A stretch of 64,000 nt of DNA from RUG11272 sp045226335 (GCA_045226335.1 JBGVCH010000037.1:49347-113346); one strand, 5' to 3'; counted from the first letter of the stretch, positions 34,899 to 43,766 are shown. A program made the numbers and translations. The notes: generated by a model from the sequence alone, not told the origin.

Positions 34899-35027
34899 GC
34901 GAAAATTTCAAAAAGGCTGTAACCTTTTCCCCTTTCCGCGGATGTTACGATCGAGAGGCCTGAAAAACAAACCGTCAGGCACGGAACATCCGCCCCGCGG
35001 GGCTGACGAAAAGAAAGGGGTATCACC

Positions 35028-35546
35028 ATGACCATGATCAATACTTCCGCCGCAAAGCGCATTGCCGCGCTGATCCTCACCTTCATGCTCGTCTTCACCA
35101 TGAACCTCTTCACCATCCGGACTGCCCGGGCTGAAGAGACCTTCGACGCCACCTTCCAGATCTCCGTCCACCAGAACTGGATCAAGTCCAGGTACGGCGT
35201 CACCATCTACCTGGACGGCGTGGTGGTGGAGCACGTCAAGCAGGGCGACATGATCACCTTCGGCGCACGGCTGACCAACGGCTGGCACGAGCTGACCTTC
35301 GTCCCCGGAAAGTCCACCGCCGAGACCCGCAGCTGGAAGATCGGCTATCTCCGGGGCGGATACGTGGTGACCTGCACACTCCAGACCCACAGCAAGGACA
35401 TCGAGATCCGCGAGACCAACCTCACCGACGGCAGCGGCAACAAGGTGACCTTCTCCCAGAGCCGCGACGGCGACCTGATCGGCAAGGTGGTGGACGTGGC
35501 GGGCAAGGCCGTCGTCACCTACGTCAAGATCAAGTCCGGCAAGTGA
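35028..35546 (+). CDS. Small secreted protein of unknown function
   Basis: 172 residues. A signal peptide (about 1-36, ending ARA-EE) precedes a beta-rich domain with YGVTIYLDGVVVEHVKQGD and NGWHELTFVPGK, which reads like a PEGA-like or carbohydrate-binding beta sandwich; this is inference. GAAAGGGG precedes the ATG. No operon partners: a terminator lies before it and a hairpin after it. Confidence 0.72.
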   Translation: MTMINTSAAKRIAALILTFMLVFTMNLFTIRTARAEETFDATFQISVHQNWIKSRYGVTIYLDGVVVEHVKQGDMITFGARLTNGWHELTFVPGKSTAETRSWKIGYLRGGYVVTCTLQTHSKDIEIRETNLTDGSGNKVTFSQSRDGDLIGKVVDVAGKAVVTYVKIKSGK

Positions 35547-35563
35547 ACGATCCATCCGGCGAA

Positions 35564-35589
35564 ACGGCAGCCCCGCGGTGGGCTGCCGT
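35564..35589 (+). terminator. Hairpin after the small secreted protein
   Basis: ACGGCAGCCC (35564-35573) pairs with GGGCTGCCGT (35580-35589). There is no clean U-tract directly after; the following 18 bases are one of the two direct repeats flanking the inserted element. Confidence 0.55.
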
Positions 35590-35600
35590 CCGCGTTCCGG
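35583..35600. repeat. 18-bp direct repeat, left of the element
   Basis: CTGCCGTCCGCGTTCCGG is repeated exactly at 35861-35878. The two copies bracket the 260-bp element. Confidence 0.85.
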
Positions 35601-35860
35601 TTTTCGCATGAATGAAGATTCTGTGAGTGGAATCTCAACGGGATGCTTCGCGTCAGCCTGATGGACGACCTCATCCAACGCTGCGGCGGTCCCCCTTCCC
35701 CTAAAGGGGAAGGAAAGGGTAATTAAGTAGCCAATATCCTTCCCCTTCAGGGGAAGGTGGCCTGCGCACATGAACTTTCACATGACAGCTTTGCTTGCTT
35801 GCGCAGGCCGGATGAGGTTATTGCGGCGGTTGCTATCACTGTTTTGTTCATGCGTAAGCC
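35601..35860. mobile_element. MITE-like 260-bp element with terminal inverted repeats
   Basis: The element starts near CGCATGAA (35605-35612) and ends near TTCATGCG (35847-35854). The first 20 or so bases at both ends match imperfectly in inverted orientation. It holds no gene and has internal palindromes. Its first 232 bases recur at 9592-9823. Exact 18-bp direct repeats flank it, which suggests insertion or recombination. Confidence 0.7.
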
Positions 35861-35878
35861 CTGCCGTCCGCGTTCCGG
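35861..35878. repeat. 18-bp direct repeat, right of the element
   Basis: Exact copy of 35583-35600 (CTGCCGTCCGCGTTCCGG). Confidence 0.85.
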
Positions 35879-35882
35879 AGCC

Positions 35883-35911
35883 TTGTTTTCGGGAGCCCCG
35901 TATGCTATAAT
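35883..35911 (+). promoter_or_regulatory. Promoter of the ECF sigma operon
   Basis: TTGTTT (35883-35888), 17-base spacer, TATAAT (35906-35911) with TGC before it. The start site would be only about 8 bases from ATG 35926. Confidence 0.7.
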
Positions 35912-35925
35912 CCCGGCAGGAAAGC

Positions 35926-36492
35926 ATGCGAGGGGGGATCCATATCAACGGTGTCCGCATGACCGACGCGGAGCTGACGGAGGCCTACCGCAGATACTGT
36001 GACATGGTCTACCGCATCGCGCTGGTCCAGACCAAAAGCCCGTCCCTGGCGGAGGACATCCAGCAGGACGTCTTCCTGGCCCTGGTGCGCTACTCCGACC
36101 GGATCCGGGACGAGGAGCACCTGAAGGCCTGGCTGATCCGCGTGACGACCAACGCCTGCCGGAAGCACTTCCGCAGCCTGTGGATCAAGCTGACGGTGCT
36201 CTACGACGACACCCTGCTGAAGGAGCAGGAAACCGACAGCGGCGACCTGGCCGTTTCCGCGGAGAACGTCTCGCCGGACCCGGCGGAAGCCGGCGACGAA
36301 GCGCTGGTGCTGCGGGAGGCCGTGGAGCAGCTGCCGGAGAACAGCCGGACCGTCATTCACCTGTTCTACTACGAGGAGATGTCCGTCCGGGAGATCGCGC
36401 GATGCACCGGCATCAGCGAGCAGAATGTCAAGACCCGGCTGTCCAGGGCCCGGGACCAGCTGAGGAAGATGTTGGGAGGGAAGCCGCCGTGA
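35926..36492 (+). CDS. ECF-subfamily RNA polymerase sigma factor
   Basis: About 188 residues. Region 2 (YCDMVYRIALVQTKSPSLAEDIQQDVF) and region 4 (LPENSRTVIHLFYYEEMSVREIA, GISEQNVKTRLSRARDQLRK) are clear and separated by an acidic linker. The start is uncertain: ATG 35926 has a short AGGA site and gives a nearly leaderless mRNA, while ATG 35959 (MTDAELTEAYRRY) looks like the usual family start but has no site. The stop overlaps the GTG of the next gene. It probably transcribes its own operon when the anti-sigma factor releases it. Confidence 0.9.
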   Translation: MRGGIHINGVRMTDAELTEAYRRYCDMVYRIALVQTKSPSLAEDIQQDVFLALVRYSDRIRDEEHLKAWLIRVTTNACRKHFRSLWIKLTVLYDDTLLKEQETDSGDLAVSAENVSPDPAEAGDEALVLREAVEQLPENSRTVIHLFYYEEMSVREIARCTGISEQNVKTRLSRARDQLRKMLGGKPP

Positions 36493-37133
36493 GCGATCGG
36501 CAGGAGAAACAGCGAAGCCCGTATCAGCGGGAGATGGACGAAGTCCGGCTTCCCGAAGCCCGGGCCGATGAAACCCTGCGGCTGATGCTGGAAAAGAACC
36601 GCGAGATTCGCGAAAAGGAGACGAACAGGAAACCCTCCCTGCGGCTCCTCAGGCTTCTCCCGGCCTTCGCGGCCGCCGCGGCCTGCCTGGTGCTGGCGGT
36701 GGTGCTGCTCAACGGCGGGTCGTCCGTGACCTTCGGCAGCGTGCGGATGAGCGGCCTTCCCTCCGGCTACCGGGGCGAGGCGACGGAAACCGCGCCCTTC
36801 GCGGAGGTGTTCGGCGCCGGGCCGGAGGCGTTCTTCCCCGGGTGGACCGTGGACAGCGAGTTTGTCAGCGCCGCGCGCAGGGAAGCCAAGCTCACCCTGA
36901 GCCGCGACGGCCAAAAGCTCTCCGCCGCGGTGAGCCTGGCGGAACCGCCGCTGTACACCGCCCTGGCCGACGCGGGCGTCGAGTCGGCCGACGGCGTGCT
37001 GTACAACCGGGATCCGGAGGATGGCACCCTGTACGCGGTCTGCGTCCTCCGGGACTGTTATGTCACCTTCAGCGCCGCCGGGCGCTCCGAAACCGACTTT
37101 GTGACCGCCGTGCAGGGGGTGATCAGCCCGTGA
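36489..37133 (+). CDS. Probable membrane anti-sigma factor
   Basis: 214 residues. The cytoplasmic N terminus (about 1-50, highly charged) is followed by one membrane helix (about 55-75) and an extracytoplasmic domain with FFPGWTVDSEFVSAARREAK. The GTG start overlaps the sigma stop by four bases and has GGGAGGG upstream. There is no zinc-anti-sigma motif. Position, topology and coupling point to an anti-sigma factor; no residue proves it. Its stop overlaps the GTG of the next gene. Confidence 0.72.
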   Translation: MSDRQEKQRSPYQREMDEVRLPEARADETLRLMLEKNREIREKETNRKPSLRLLRLLPAFAAAAACLVLAVVLLNGGSSVTFGSVRMSGLPSGYRGEATETAPFAEVFGAGPEAFFPGWTVDSEFVSAARREAKLTLSRDGQKLSAAVSLAEPPLYTALADAGVESADGVLYNRDPEDGTLYAVCVLRDCYVTFSAAGRSETDFVTAVQGVISP

Positions 37134-39049
37134 GCAGGCTCCGCGCGCACCGCGCCTGGCTGATCCCCCTCTGTCTGCTCCTGGCCGCCGCGGCGGTCTT
37201 TCTTTGCGTCCGCCTCTTCAGCAGTTCTGAGGACGCGGAAGAAGAAGAGAAAGAAGAAGCAAAAAAACGGTCCGGGTGGACCGTGATGGTCTACATGGTG
37301 GGATCCGACATGGAAGCCTTTGACCGGAAGGGGACCCAGGACCTGCGGGAGATGCGCAGAGCGGTCCGCGGGGACACCACCCTCCTGGTGATGACCGGCG
37401 GGTGCCCCGCGGAAGAAGGCAGCCTGTTCGGGGCGGACTGCGGCATCTACCGGGTCGGCGCGGACGGGGAAGAACTGCTGGAAACGGTGCGGGGCAGCAT
37501 GGGCGATCCCGCCACCCTGGCCGGCCTGCTGCGGGTCGGCATGCGGATGTCGGAGGATCCCGCCGCGCTGATCCTGTGGGATCACGGGTTCGGCCCCATG
37601 GAGGGCTTCGGCGACGACATCCGGGACGTGGAGGACCGGCGTCTGACCCTCGCCGAGATCGGCGACGCGCTGCGGGATTCCGGCTATGCCGAGCGTCCCC
37701 TCACCGTCATCGGCTTCGACGCCTGCCTGATGGCGGGCTGCGAAACGGCGGTGACCCTGGCCCCCTACGCAGCTTATCTGCTGGCCTCTCAGGAGACCGA
37801 GCCGGGGGACGGCTGGGATTACGGCTTTCTGGAAGCCCTGGACCCGGCGGCGGACGGCGTGGCTTTCGGCCGCGCGGTGATCGACCGGTTCACGGCGCAC
37901 TACCGGCAGCTGTACGCGGACCGCCCCTCGGACGAGCAGCCCTACACCCTGTCGCTGATCGATCTCTCCGAAGCGGACGAGCTGGCCGCCGCCGTTGACG
38001 CGATGTTCGCATCCTTCGACCGGGACGTCGCGGCGGGACGTTTCCGGGACATCAGCGATCTGCGCCAGGGCATGTGGGGATACGGCCGGGTCGTCGCCGG
38101 CACGGAATACGACGCGGTGGACCTGTCCCGGTTAGCGGCTTCCGCGGCGGACACCCACCCGGAGGCCCTGGCGGTGCAGGCCGCGCTGGACCGCTGCTGT
38201 CTCCTTCGCTGCGGGAACGAGCCCGACGCCGGCGGCCTGTCCGTGTTCTTCCCGCAGCTGGCCGCACCGGAGGACCTGACGGCCTGGCTGGCATGCATGG
38301 ACACGCTGCCTCTGCCCGAGGCCTGGCGGACGTTCATGCTCCGCTACGGCGGTGCGCTGCGGGAACCTCCCTCAGGCGGCCGGGCTTCGGCGGATCCGGA
38401 GGATCCCTTCCGCGCCGTGCTGGACGACACGGGTCTGCGGGACCTGGCCCGGGCGAAGTTTTATGTGCTGGAGGGGACCCCGGAGGCGGGCATGCGGCTC
38501 CTCTACGCCGGCAGCGACTGGTCCCTGGAGGATCACACCGTCACCGTCCGGTGGAACGGGCGCCTGCTGGCGATGGACACCGGCGCGGAGACCTGCCCCG
38601 TCGTCTCCTATCTGGTTCAGGAGGACGGACAGACGGCCTATCACACCAGCACGGCGATGGTGATGCTGGAAGACGGGCAGAGCAGCATCGTCAACATGCG
38701 CTCGGCCCGGGATCTGGCCACCGGCGCGTGGCGTGTATTCTCCGCCATCCCGGCCGGCAGCGGTGACGGGCCGGAGAGCGGCCGCAGGGAGATCCCGCTG
38801 GACCGGATCGACACCGTCGTCCTCTACAGCGACCGGTGTCTTCCGGCCTTTGATCCGGAAGGCCGGACGCTCCCCTGGCCGGAATGGGCGCCCACCGGGA
38901 CCGCCTATCCGGACCTGCTGCGCATCTCCGACGGCTTCACCCTGCGGGAAACCCCGCTGCCGGAAGACGGCGGCCCCTACTGGATCCAGATCGTGATCGT
39001 GGACGTGTACAACCGGCAGTACGCGGCGCCGCCCGTGCCGCTGGGCTGA
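37130..39049 (+). CDS. Membrane-anchored clostripain-like (C11) cysteine protease
   Basis: 639 residues. One N-terminal membrane helix (about 10-30) is followed by an acidic linker and the C11 catalytic domain: WTVMVYMVGSDMEAF (about 50-64), LILWDHGFG (His152) and GFDACLMAGCE (Cys199). C11 enzymes cleave after Arg or Lys. A C-terminal region of about 250 residues has no recognised name. GTG 37130 overlaps the anti-sigma stop (GTGA). The three genes form one tightly coupled operon, so the protease is probably under the ECF sigma and acts outside the membrane. Confidence 0.87.
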   Translation: MSRLRAHRAWLIPLCLLLAAAAVFLCVRLFSSSEDAEEEEKEEAKKRSGWTVMVYMVGSDMEAFDRKGTQDLREMRRAVRGDTTLLVMTGGCPAEEGSLFGADCGIYRVGADGEELLETVRGSMGDPATLAGLLRVGMRMSEDPAALILWDHGFGPMEGFGDDIRDVEDRRLTLAEIGDALRDSGYAERPLTVIGFDACLMAGCETAVTLAPYAAYLLASQETEPGDGWDYGFLEALDPAADGVAFGRAVIDRFTAHYRQLYADRPSDEQPYTLSLIDLSEADELAAAVDAMFASFDRDVAAGRFRDISDLRQGMWGYGRVVAGTEYDAVDLSRLAASAADTHPEALAVQAALDRCCLLRCGNEPDAGGLSVFFPQLAAPEDLTAWLACMDTLPLPEAWRTFMLRYGGALREPPSGGRASADPEDPFRAVLDDTGLRDLARAKFYVLEGTPEAGMRLLYAGSDWSLEDHTVTVRWNGRLLAMDTGAETCPVVSYLVQEDGQTAYHTSTAMVMLEDGQSSIVNMRSARDLATGAWRVFSAIPAGSGDGPESGRREIPLDRIDTVVLYSDRCLPAFDPEGRTLPWPEWAPTGTAYPDLLRISDGFTLRETPLPEDGGPYWIQIVIVDVYNRQYAAPPVPLG

Positions 39050-39074
39050 TCCGGGTTTCTATTCAGGACGCTGT

Positions 39075-39190
39075 GTGTAACAAGGGGATTTCGCGGTCTG
39101 CGGACCGCGACCAGGGCTTTCCGTTCGCCCTGGACCTTCGTGCGCGTTCCCTTACTTGACTTGCAATTCTTAGCTGAATAGTATGAAACA
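39075..39190. repeat. Dispersed intergenic repeat, copy B
   Basis: Matches 823-942: TTCGCGGTCTGCGGACCGCGA inverted repeat (two arms of 7), CCAGGGC/GCCCTGG hairpin at 39111-39133, then TTACTTGACTTG. It has no gene. The right end holds TTGACT-17-TAGTAT, which could act as an outward promoter. Confidence 0.7.
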
Positions 39191-39195
39191 CGCCC

Positions 39196-39232
39196 ACGCG
39201 AAAAGCCCTCTTGTGCGGAGGGCTTTTCGCGT
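39196..39232. terminator. Bidirectional terminator between clostripain and DUF3048 genes
   Basis: ACGCGAAAAGCCCTC (39196-39210) pairs with GAGGGCTTTTCGCGT (39218-39232). Eight bases separate it from the minus-strand stop at 39240. Confidence 0.9.
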
Positions 39233-39239
39233 AGGTCTC

Positions 39240-40328
39240 TCAGCGATAGCTGACGCCGGACGCGTCGTTGGTGATGATGATGAAGCTCTTGCCGCGCTGG
39301 AACTCCAGCTCCTCGCCGTTCTCGTTGATGAACACCAGGCGGGAGTCCTGGTCCTTCCGGTACCAGGCGCCGCGGACGTAATGGCCGTTCTGGAAGATCT
39401 CCGCGGGGCCGCTGCCCACCATGTGGTCCTTGAAGTAGACGTAATTGTTCTGCCAGTTGAACTTGATCCGCATCACGATGACGTTGGCATACACCATGGT
39501 GGTGCCCGTGAAGCGGTCCTTGTCCTCGTAGGTCACATGGGTCCGGGTGTAGCCGCCCTGGGCCGCGTCGTAGTAGAAGTAGTTGGTGCTGGAGGCGTTG
39601 ACGGGCTTGCTCAGCGTGTCGCCGCGGTGCACCACCTTGATGTACTCCGCCGTGGCGCCGTTGGTTCTGGGCTCATCCGTGAAACGGAGGGGCCGCTCCT
39701 CGAACTGTACGCCCTCGGCGATGCAGTTGTCGTGGATGTCCCGGATCCGCGCGGACAGGTTGTGGGGAGAAGGCAGGAAGTTCTCGCGGTGGCCGTGGCT
39801 GCCCAGCAGGTTGTAGTTCTTCAGCTTCTGGCCGTCCGTCGACATCTTGAACTTCCGCAGCAGGGTCCGGATGTTGACGTTGTTGCCGTCCGCGGCGGAA
39901 GGGCCGGCATAGGCGAAAGCCGCATCCCAGGCCTTGGCCACGGGGATCATGGACGCCCGGGCGGAGCGCACACTGCCCGCGATCTCGGGATAGTGGTCCG
40001 CGAAGAGGGCCAGGTACTTGGTGGCGCCGGCGCCGGCGTTGGGCACCTGGAAGATGATGTCCGCCTCGTCCAGTCCCCAGTGGGGATTGCAGTCCGGCGT
40101 GCCGTCCACCACCATCATGATGGGGGTGTAGGTCTCGCCGCTGCTGGGCAGGCCCGTGGTGGAGGACACGCCCTCGATCACCGGGTTGTCCGGGTAGTTC
40201 TTCTTCAGCTTGATCTTGTTCTTCAGGGTCCCCTCGATCTGGGTGACGTTCCCTTCTTCCGCCAGGGCGGCAAAAGCCGTCAGCAGGCAGGCCGCCGCCA
40301 GCAGGATCGCGATGATACGCTTTTTCAT
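39240..40328 (-). CDS. DUF3048 (YerB-like) secreted protein
   Basis: 362 residues with a signal peptide (1-23). The family order is visible: SSTTGLPSSGE, PIMMVVDGTP, GLDEADIIFQ, GATKYLALFADHYPEIAGSVRSAR (in parts GATKYLALFAD and GSVRSAR), and the C-terminal YVRGAWYRKD and INENGEELEFQRGKSF. The function is unknown; Bacillus YerB is an envelope protein. ATG 40328 carries a classical signal peptide; the longer frame to 40556 runs through the promoter. The terminator at 39196-39232 follows. Confidence 0.88.
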   Translation of the reverse strand: MKKRIIAILLAAACLLTAFAALAEEGNVTQIEGTLKNKIKLKKNYPDNPVIEGVSSTTGLPSSGETYTPIMMVVDGTPDCNPHWGLDEADIIFQVPNAGAGATKYLALFADHYPEIAGSVRSARASMIPVAKAWDAAFAYAGPSAADGNNVNIRTLLRKFKMSTDGQKLKNYNLLGSHGHRENFLPSPHNLSARIRDIHDNCIAEGVQFEERPLRFTDEPRTNGATAEYIKVVHRGDTLSKPVNASSTNYFYYDAAQGGYTRTHVTYEDKDRFTGTTMVYANVIVMRIKFNWQNNYVYFKDHMVGSGPAEIFQNGHYVRGAWYRKDQDSRLVFINENGEELEFQRGKSFIIITNDASGVSYR

Positions 40329-40368
40329 GGTCCTGTTTGCACCTCCGTTTTCATATGCGTGCGGGTTG

Positions 40369-40397
40369 ATTATACTATATTCCGGCCGGAGAGGCAA
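40369..40397 (-). promoter_or_regulatory. Promoter of the DUF3048 gene
   Basis: TTGCCT (minus strand, 40392-40397), 17-base spacer and TATAAT (40369-40374), 41 bases before the ATG. Confidence 0.65.
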
Positions 40398-40434
40398 GCC
40401 AAAAAGAAAATCGTTACAGATTTTCGGGGCGAAA

Positions 40435-40460
40435 GGAAAACCCGCCGGTCTCCCGGCAGG
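40435..40460 (-). terminator. Terminator of the coiled-coil protein gene
   Basis: On the minus strand CCTGCCGG and CCGGCGGG (40441-40460) form an 8-bp stem with a GAGA tetraloop, followed by TTTTCC. Confidence 0.8.
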
Positions 40461-40488
40461 CTCCTCCGGCTTCCGCCCGTTTCGGGGG

Positions 40489-41226
40489 TCAGCCCTCTTT
40501 GTCCTTGTCCTGATCGCCCTGGACGGCGCGGCGGTTGGCCTCGATCCGGCGGGCAAACTCGTCCAGCCGGGCGCGGATCTCCGCCAGCAGCGGATCCTCC
40601 GGCGCCTTCTCCGCCTCGGGGGCCTTTTCCGCCTCAGGCGCTTTCTCCGCCTCGGACACTTTCTCCTCCACGGGGGATTCCGGGGCCTTTTCGGGCTCCG
40701 CCTTGGGCTCCTCCTCCAGGTTGATGTCCAGCAGCCGGCTGATGGTGTCGTTGGCAGACTCCACCGCGCGGCCTACCGCGCCGGTGAGGCGGGTGAAGAA
40801 GTCCGCCGCGTCGCCGGCGGCTTCCTCCGCCTTCTTCTCCAGCTTTTCCAGTTCTTCCGCGGCCGCAGCCTTGGCTTCCTCCGCCTCGCGGGCTTCCGCC
40901 AGCTTGGCGTCCAGCTCCCGCTGCATCTCCTCCTCCACCGCGTCCAGCTCATCCAGCTTCGTGCGCAGCTCTTCCCGCTGCTCCTTGCTGAGGCTGTCCA
41001 CGCCCTTGACGCCCAGGGCGATCCGGTCGATCAGCTTCTTGATGGAAGCCTTGGCGGAGTCCGCGATCTCGCGGCCCTTGTCCGTGATGTCCTTGTTCTT
41101 CTCCACCACTTCCCCGCCCTTCTCGACGAAGGACTTGGCCAGATCGCCGGTCTTTTCCACAGCGGTGGCCACGGCGCCCACGCTGCCCAGCAGCACATTC
41201 TTCAGGATCTTTTCCAGTTCGCTCAT
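40489..41226 (-). CDS. Coiled-coil, phasin-like cytoplasmic protein
   Basis: 245 residues with no signal peptide. The N-terminal amphipathic helices (KNVLLGSVGAVATAVEKTG, SFVEKGGEVVEKNKDITDKG) recall phasin-type and other apolipoprotein-like helices that coat surfaces. A long coiled coil (about 75-135) follows, then an acidic tail with EKAPEAEKAPEAEKAPE repeats and a final helix. No polyhydroxyalkanoate genes are near, so a storage-granule role is not supported. ATG 41226 has AAGGAG at 8 bases. Confidence 0.68.
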   Translation of the reverse strand: MSELEKILKNVLLGSVGAVATAVEKTGDLAKSFVEKGGEVVEKNKDITDKGREIADSAKASIKKLIDRIALGVKGVDSLSKEQREELRTKLDELDAVEEEMQRELDAKLAEAREAEEAKAAAAEELEKLEKKAEEAAGDAADFFTRLTGAVGRAVESANDTISRLLDINLEEEPKAEPEKAPESPVEEKVSEAEKAPEAEKAPEAEKAPEDPLLAEIRARLDEFARRIEANRRAVQGDQDKDKEG

Positions 41227-41462
41227 GTTCATCGCTCCTTTTTCTCTCTTTTCTCTCTTCCGCGGAGCATCCCACCCCGCGGGTCTATCTTATCACACAG
41301 AGCCGGAATTGCAAGCCCGCCGGACCGAAAACCGCCCTTTTCCGTCCGAAAGCGTCGCTCCCGTGTCCGGAGTGTCTCTTTCGCGCCCGGTGCCGCTCCT
41401 TGACACAGGTCCCTCACATGATATATGCTCTCCCCGTGAACGCATGAAAGGAGGCCGTCCCT

Positions 41463-43766
41463 GTGGACAAGGAGCGCATTTCCGTCCGTGCCCTGGTGGA
41501 ATTCACGTTCCACGGGGAGGATATCGTCCCCGCGGGCAGCCTCCGGGATATGCAGGAGGGCATGCTGGGCCACAAAGCGCGGCAGCAGGCCCTGGAGGAA
41601 GGCTGGCAGGCGGAAGTCCCCCTGTCCCTGACGGTCCCCGCGGACGAGGAGACGGAGCTGGTCGTCGCCGGGCGCATGGACGCGTACCGGCCCGGGGAGC
41701 CGCCGGCCATTGAGGAGATCAAGCTGTGGCAGGGACGGATCCCGCCGGAGACCCCGGCGCCGGCCCACCGGATGCAGGCCGTGGTGTACGGCCACCTGCT
41801 GTGCGTGCGGGACGGGCTGTCCGCCGTGACGATCCGGGTGGCCTATGTGAACCGCCGGGGACAGATCCTGGCGATGTTTCCCGAGGACCTGACCGCAGAA
41901 GCCTGCGCGGAGACTTTCGGGGCACTGCTGGACCATTGGCTGCGGCGATGGCGGATGGAGAAGGCCCACGCCCGGCTCCGGGACGCCGGACTGCGGCGCC
42001 TGGCTTTCCCCTACGAAAGCTGGCGGCCCGGGCAGCGGGAGATGGCGGCCCAGGTCTGGACGGCCATCCAGCGCAGGAAACGGCTGCTGGCCGCCATGCC
42101 CACGGGCACAGGCAAGTCCGCCGCGGCCCTGTACCCGGCGCTGAAGGCCCTGGGGGCGGGGCACACCGGCCGGGTGTTCTACCTCACCGCCCGCACCACC
42201 CAGCGGCAGGGGCCCCTGGACGCCCTGGCCCGCCTCCGGGAACAGGAGATGCACCTCTGGGTCCTCACCCTGGACGCCAAGCAGCGGCAGTGCCCCGAGG
42301 GGATGATCTGTCATCCCGACTTCTGCCCCCGGGCCAAAGGCCACTACCTGCGGGACGGCGCGGCCCTGGAGGAGATGCTCCTGGAGCAGGACTGGACGCC
42401 GGAGCGCATCCGGGCCATGGCGGACCGGCATGACCTCTGCCCCTTCGAGTTCAGCCTGAGCCTGTGCGAGCTGGCGGACCTGGTGATCTGCGACTACAAC
42501 TACGCCCTGGATCCCGCCGTGTACATTCGGCGGATCTTCGACCGGCCCGGGGAGACCACCCTGCTCATCGACGAAGCCCACAACCTGCCGGACCGGGTGC
42601 GGGCCATGCTGTCCGGGCAGCTGGACGGCGGCGCCCTGCGGCGGCTCCGGGCGCAGACCGGCAAGGCCGTGGGCCGGAAGCATCCCCTGTACCGGGCCAT
42701 GACGGCCGTGCTGAACGCCCTGAAGGACCTGCCGCCGGAGGACGCCGTGCTGCCGGAGGTGCCCGAACGGATCCGGGAGGCGGCGGAGGACCTGCTGGAC
42801 GCCTGGGCCGACGGGCAGAAGCAGGGGGTCCGCCCGGAGAATGCCGGGGAGACGGTGCTGGAGTGGCTGGGCTTTCTGCGGGCGCTGCGGGATCCGGACA
42901 CGCCCCGGGCGGTGCTGTGGCGGAAGCCCGTCCTGAGCCTGCAGGCCCTGGACATCGCGGACCACTTCGCCGCGGTGACCCAGCCCATGTGCGGCACCGT
43001 GTGCTTCTCCGCCACCCTGGATCCCCTGCCGGAGATGAAAACCCTGCTGGGCTGCGGGGACGAGGACGCCTGTTTCTCCACGCCCTCCCCCTTCCCGCCG
43101 GAAAACCTGCTGCTCCTGCGGCAGGACATCAACACCCGCTACGCCCACCGGGAGGCGGCCTGCGGACAGCTGGCGGCGGCTGTCGAGGCCATGGTGGCGG
43201 CGCACCCGGGGCGCTACATCGCCTTCTTCCCCAGCTATGCCTTCATGGAGATGACCGCGGCCCTGCTGAAGGTGCCCTTCCGGATGCAGGCCCGGAGCAT
43301 GAGCATCCCGGAGCGGGAGGCGTTCCTGGCCCCCTTCCTGGAGCGTCGGGAGCCCTGCCTGGCCCTGTGCGTGCTGGGAGGCGTCTTCGCGGAGGGCATC
43401 GACCTGCCGGGGGACGCCCTGGACGGCGTGGCGGTGGCCGGGGTGGGCCTGCCCCAGGTGGGCATGGAGCGGGAGGTCCTGCGCCGGTGGCACGAGGAGC
43501 GGGAGCGGAACGGCTTCCTCTACGCCTATCAGCTGCCCGGCATGCAGAAGGTGGCCCAGGCGGTGGGCCGGGTGATCCGCTCCCCCTCGGACCGGGGCGT
43601 GGCCCTGCTGCTGGACGACCGCTACGGCCACCGGGACTACGCGGCCCTGTGCCCGGCCCACTGGCGGATCCGCGCCGGGGATCTGGGGGCGGCTCTTTCC
43701 GCTTTCTGGAATCGGGAGGCGGAACCCCACACAGACTGTGAGAAGGAAGAGAAGGGAAAGAAATGA
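41463..43766 (+). CDS. XPD/DinG-type Fe-S DNA helicase with N-terminal PD-(D/E)xK nuclease-like domain
   Basis: 767 residues. The N-terminal 170 residues carry GRMDAY (Asp73) and IEEIK (Glu85, Lys87), then HRMQAVVYGHLL, the order of RecB/Cas4-like nuclease cores. The helicase part has PTGTGKS (Walker A, 213-219), four cysteines at 277, 283, 288 and 326 fitting the XPD 4Fe-4S domain, DEAH at 370-373 and a C-terminal QAVGRVIRSPSDRG motif VI. It is expected to unwind and possibly trim damaged DNA. GTG 41463 follows AAAGGAGG by 8 bases. The stop overlaps the HAD gene start. Confidence 0.9.
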   Translation: MDKERISVRALVEFTFHGEDIVPAGSLRDMQEGMLGHKARQQALEEGWQAEVPLSLTVPADEETELVVAGRMDAYRPGEPPAIEEIKLWQGRIPPETPAPAHRMQAVVYGHLLCVRDGLSAVTIRVAYVNRRGQILAMFPEDLTAEACAETFGALLDHWLRRWRMEKAHARLRDAGLRRLAFPYESWRPGQREMAAQVWTAIQRRKRLLAAMPTGTGKSAAALYPALKALGAGHTGRVFYLTARTTQRQGPLDALARLREQEMHLWVLTLDAKQRQCPEGMICHPDFCPRAKGHYLRDGAALEEMLLEQDWTPERIRAMADRHDLCPFEFSLSLCELADLVICDYNYALDPAVYIRRIFDRPGETTLLIDEAHNLPDRVRAMLSGQLDGGALRRLRAQTGKAVGRKHPLYRAMTAVLNALKDLPPEDAVLPEVPERIREAAEDLLDAWADGQKQGVRPENAGETVLEWLGFLRALRDPDTPRAVLWRKPVLSLQALDIADHFAAVTQPMCGTVCFSATLDPLPEMKTLLGCGDEDACFSTPSPFPPENLLLLRQDINTRYAHREAACGQLAAAVEAMVAAHPGRYIAFFPSYAFMEMTAALLKVPFRMQARSMSIPEREAFLAPFLERREPCLALCVLGGVFAEGIDLPGDALDGVAVAGVGLPQVGMEREVLRRWHEERERNGFLYAYQLPGMQKVAQAVGRVIRSPSDRGVALLLDDRYGHRDYAALCPAHWRIRAGDLGAALSAFWNREAEPHTDCEKEEKGKK

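Noticed and set aside
40489..41226. Phasin of a polyhydroxyalkanoate granule
   Set aside because: Amphipathic helices alone are not specific, and no phaC or related gene is present. It was kept as a coiled-coil protein.
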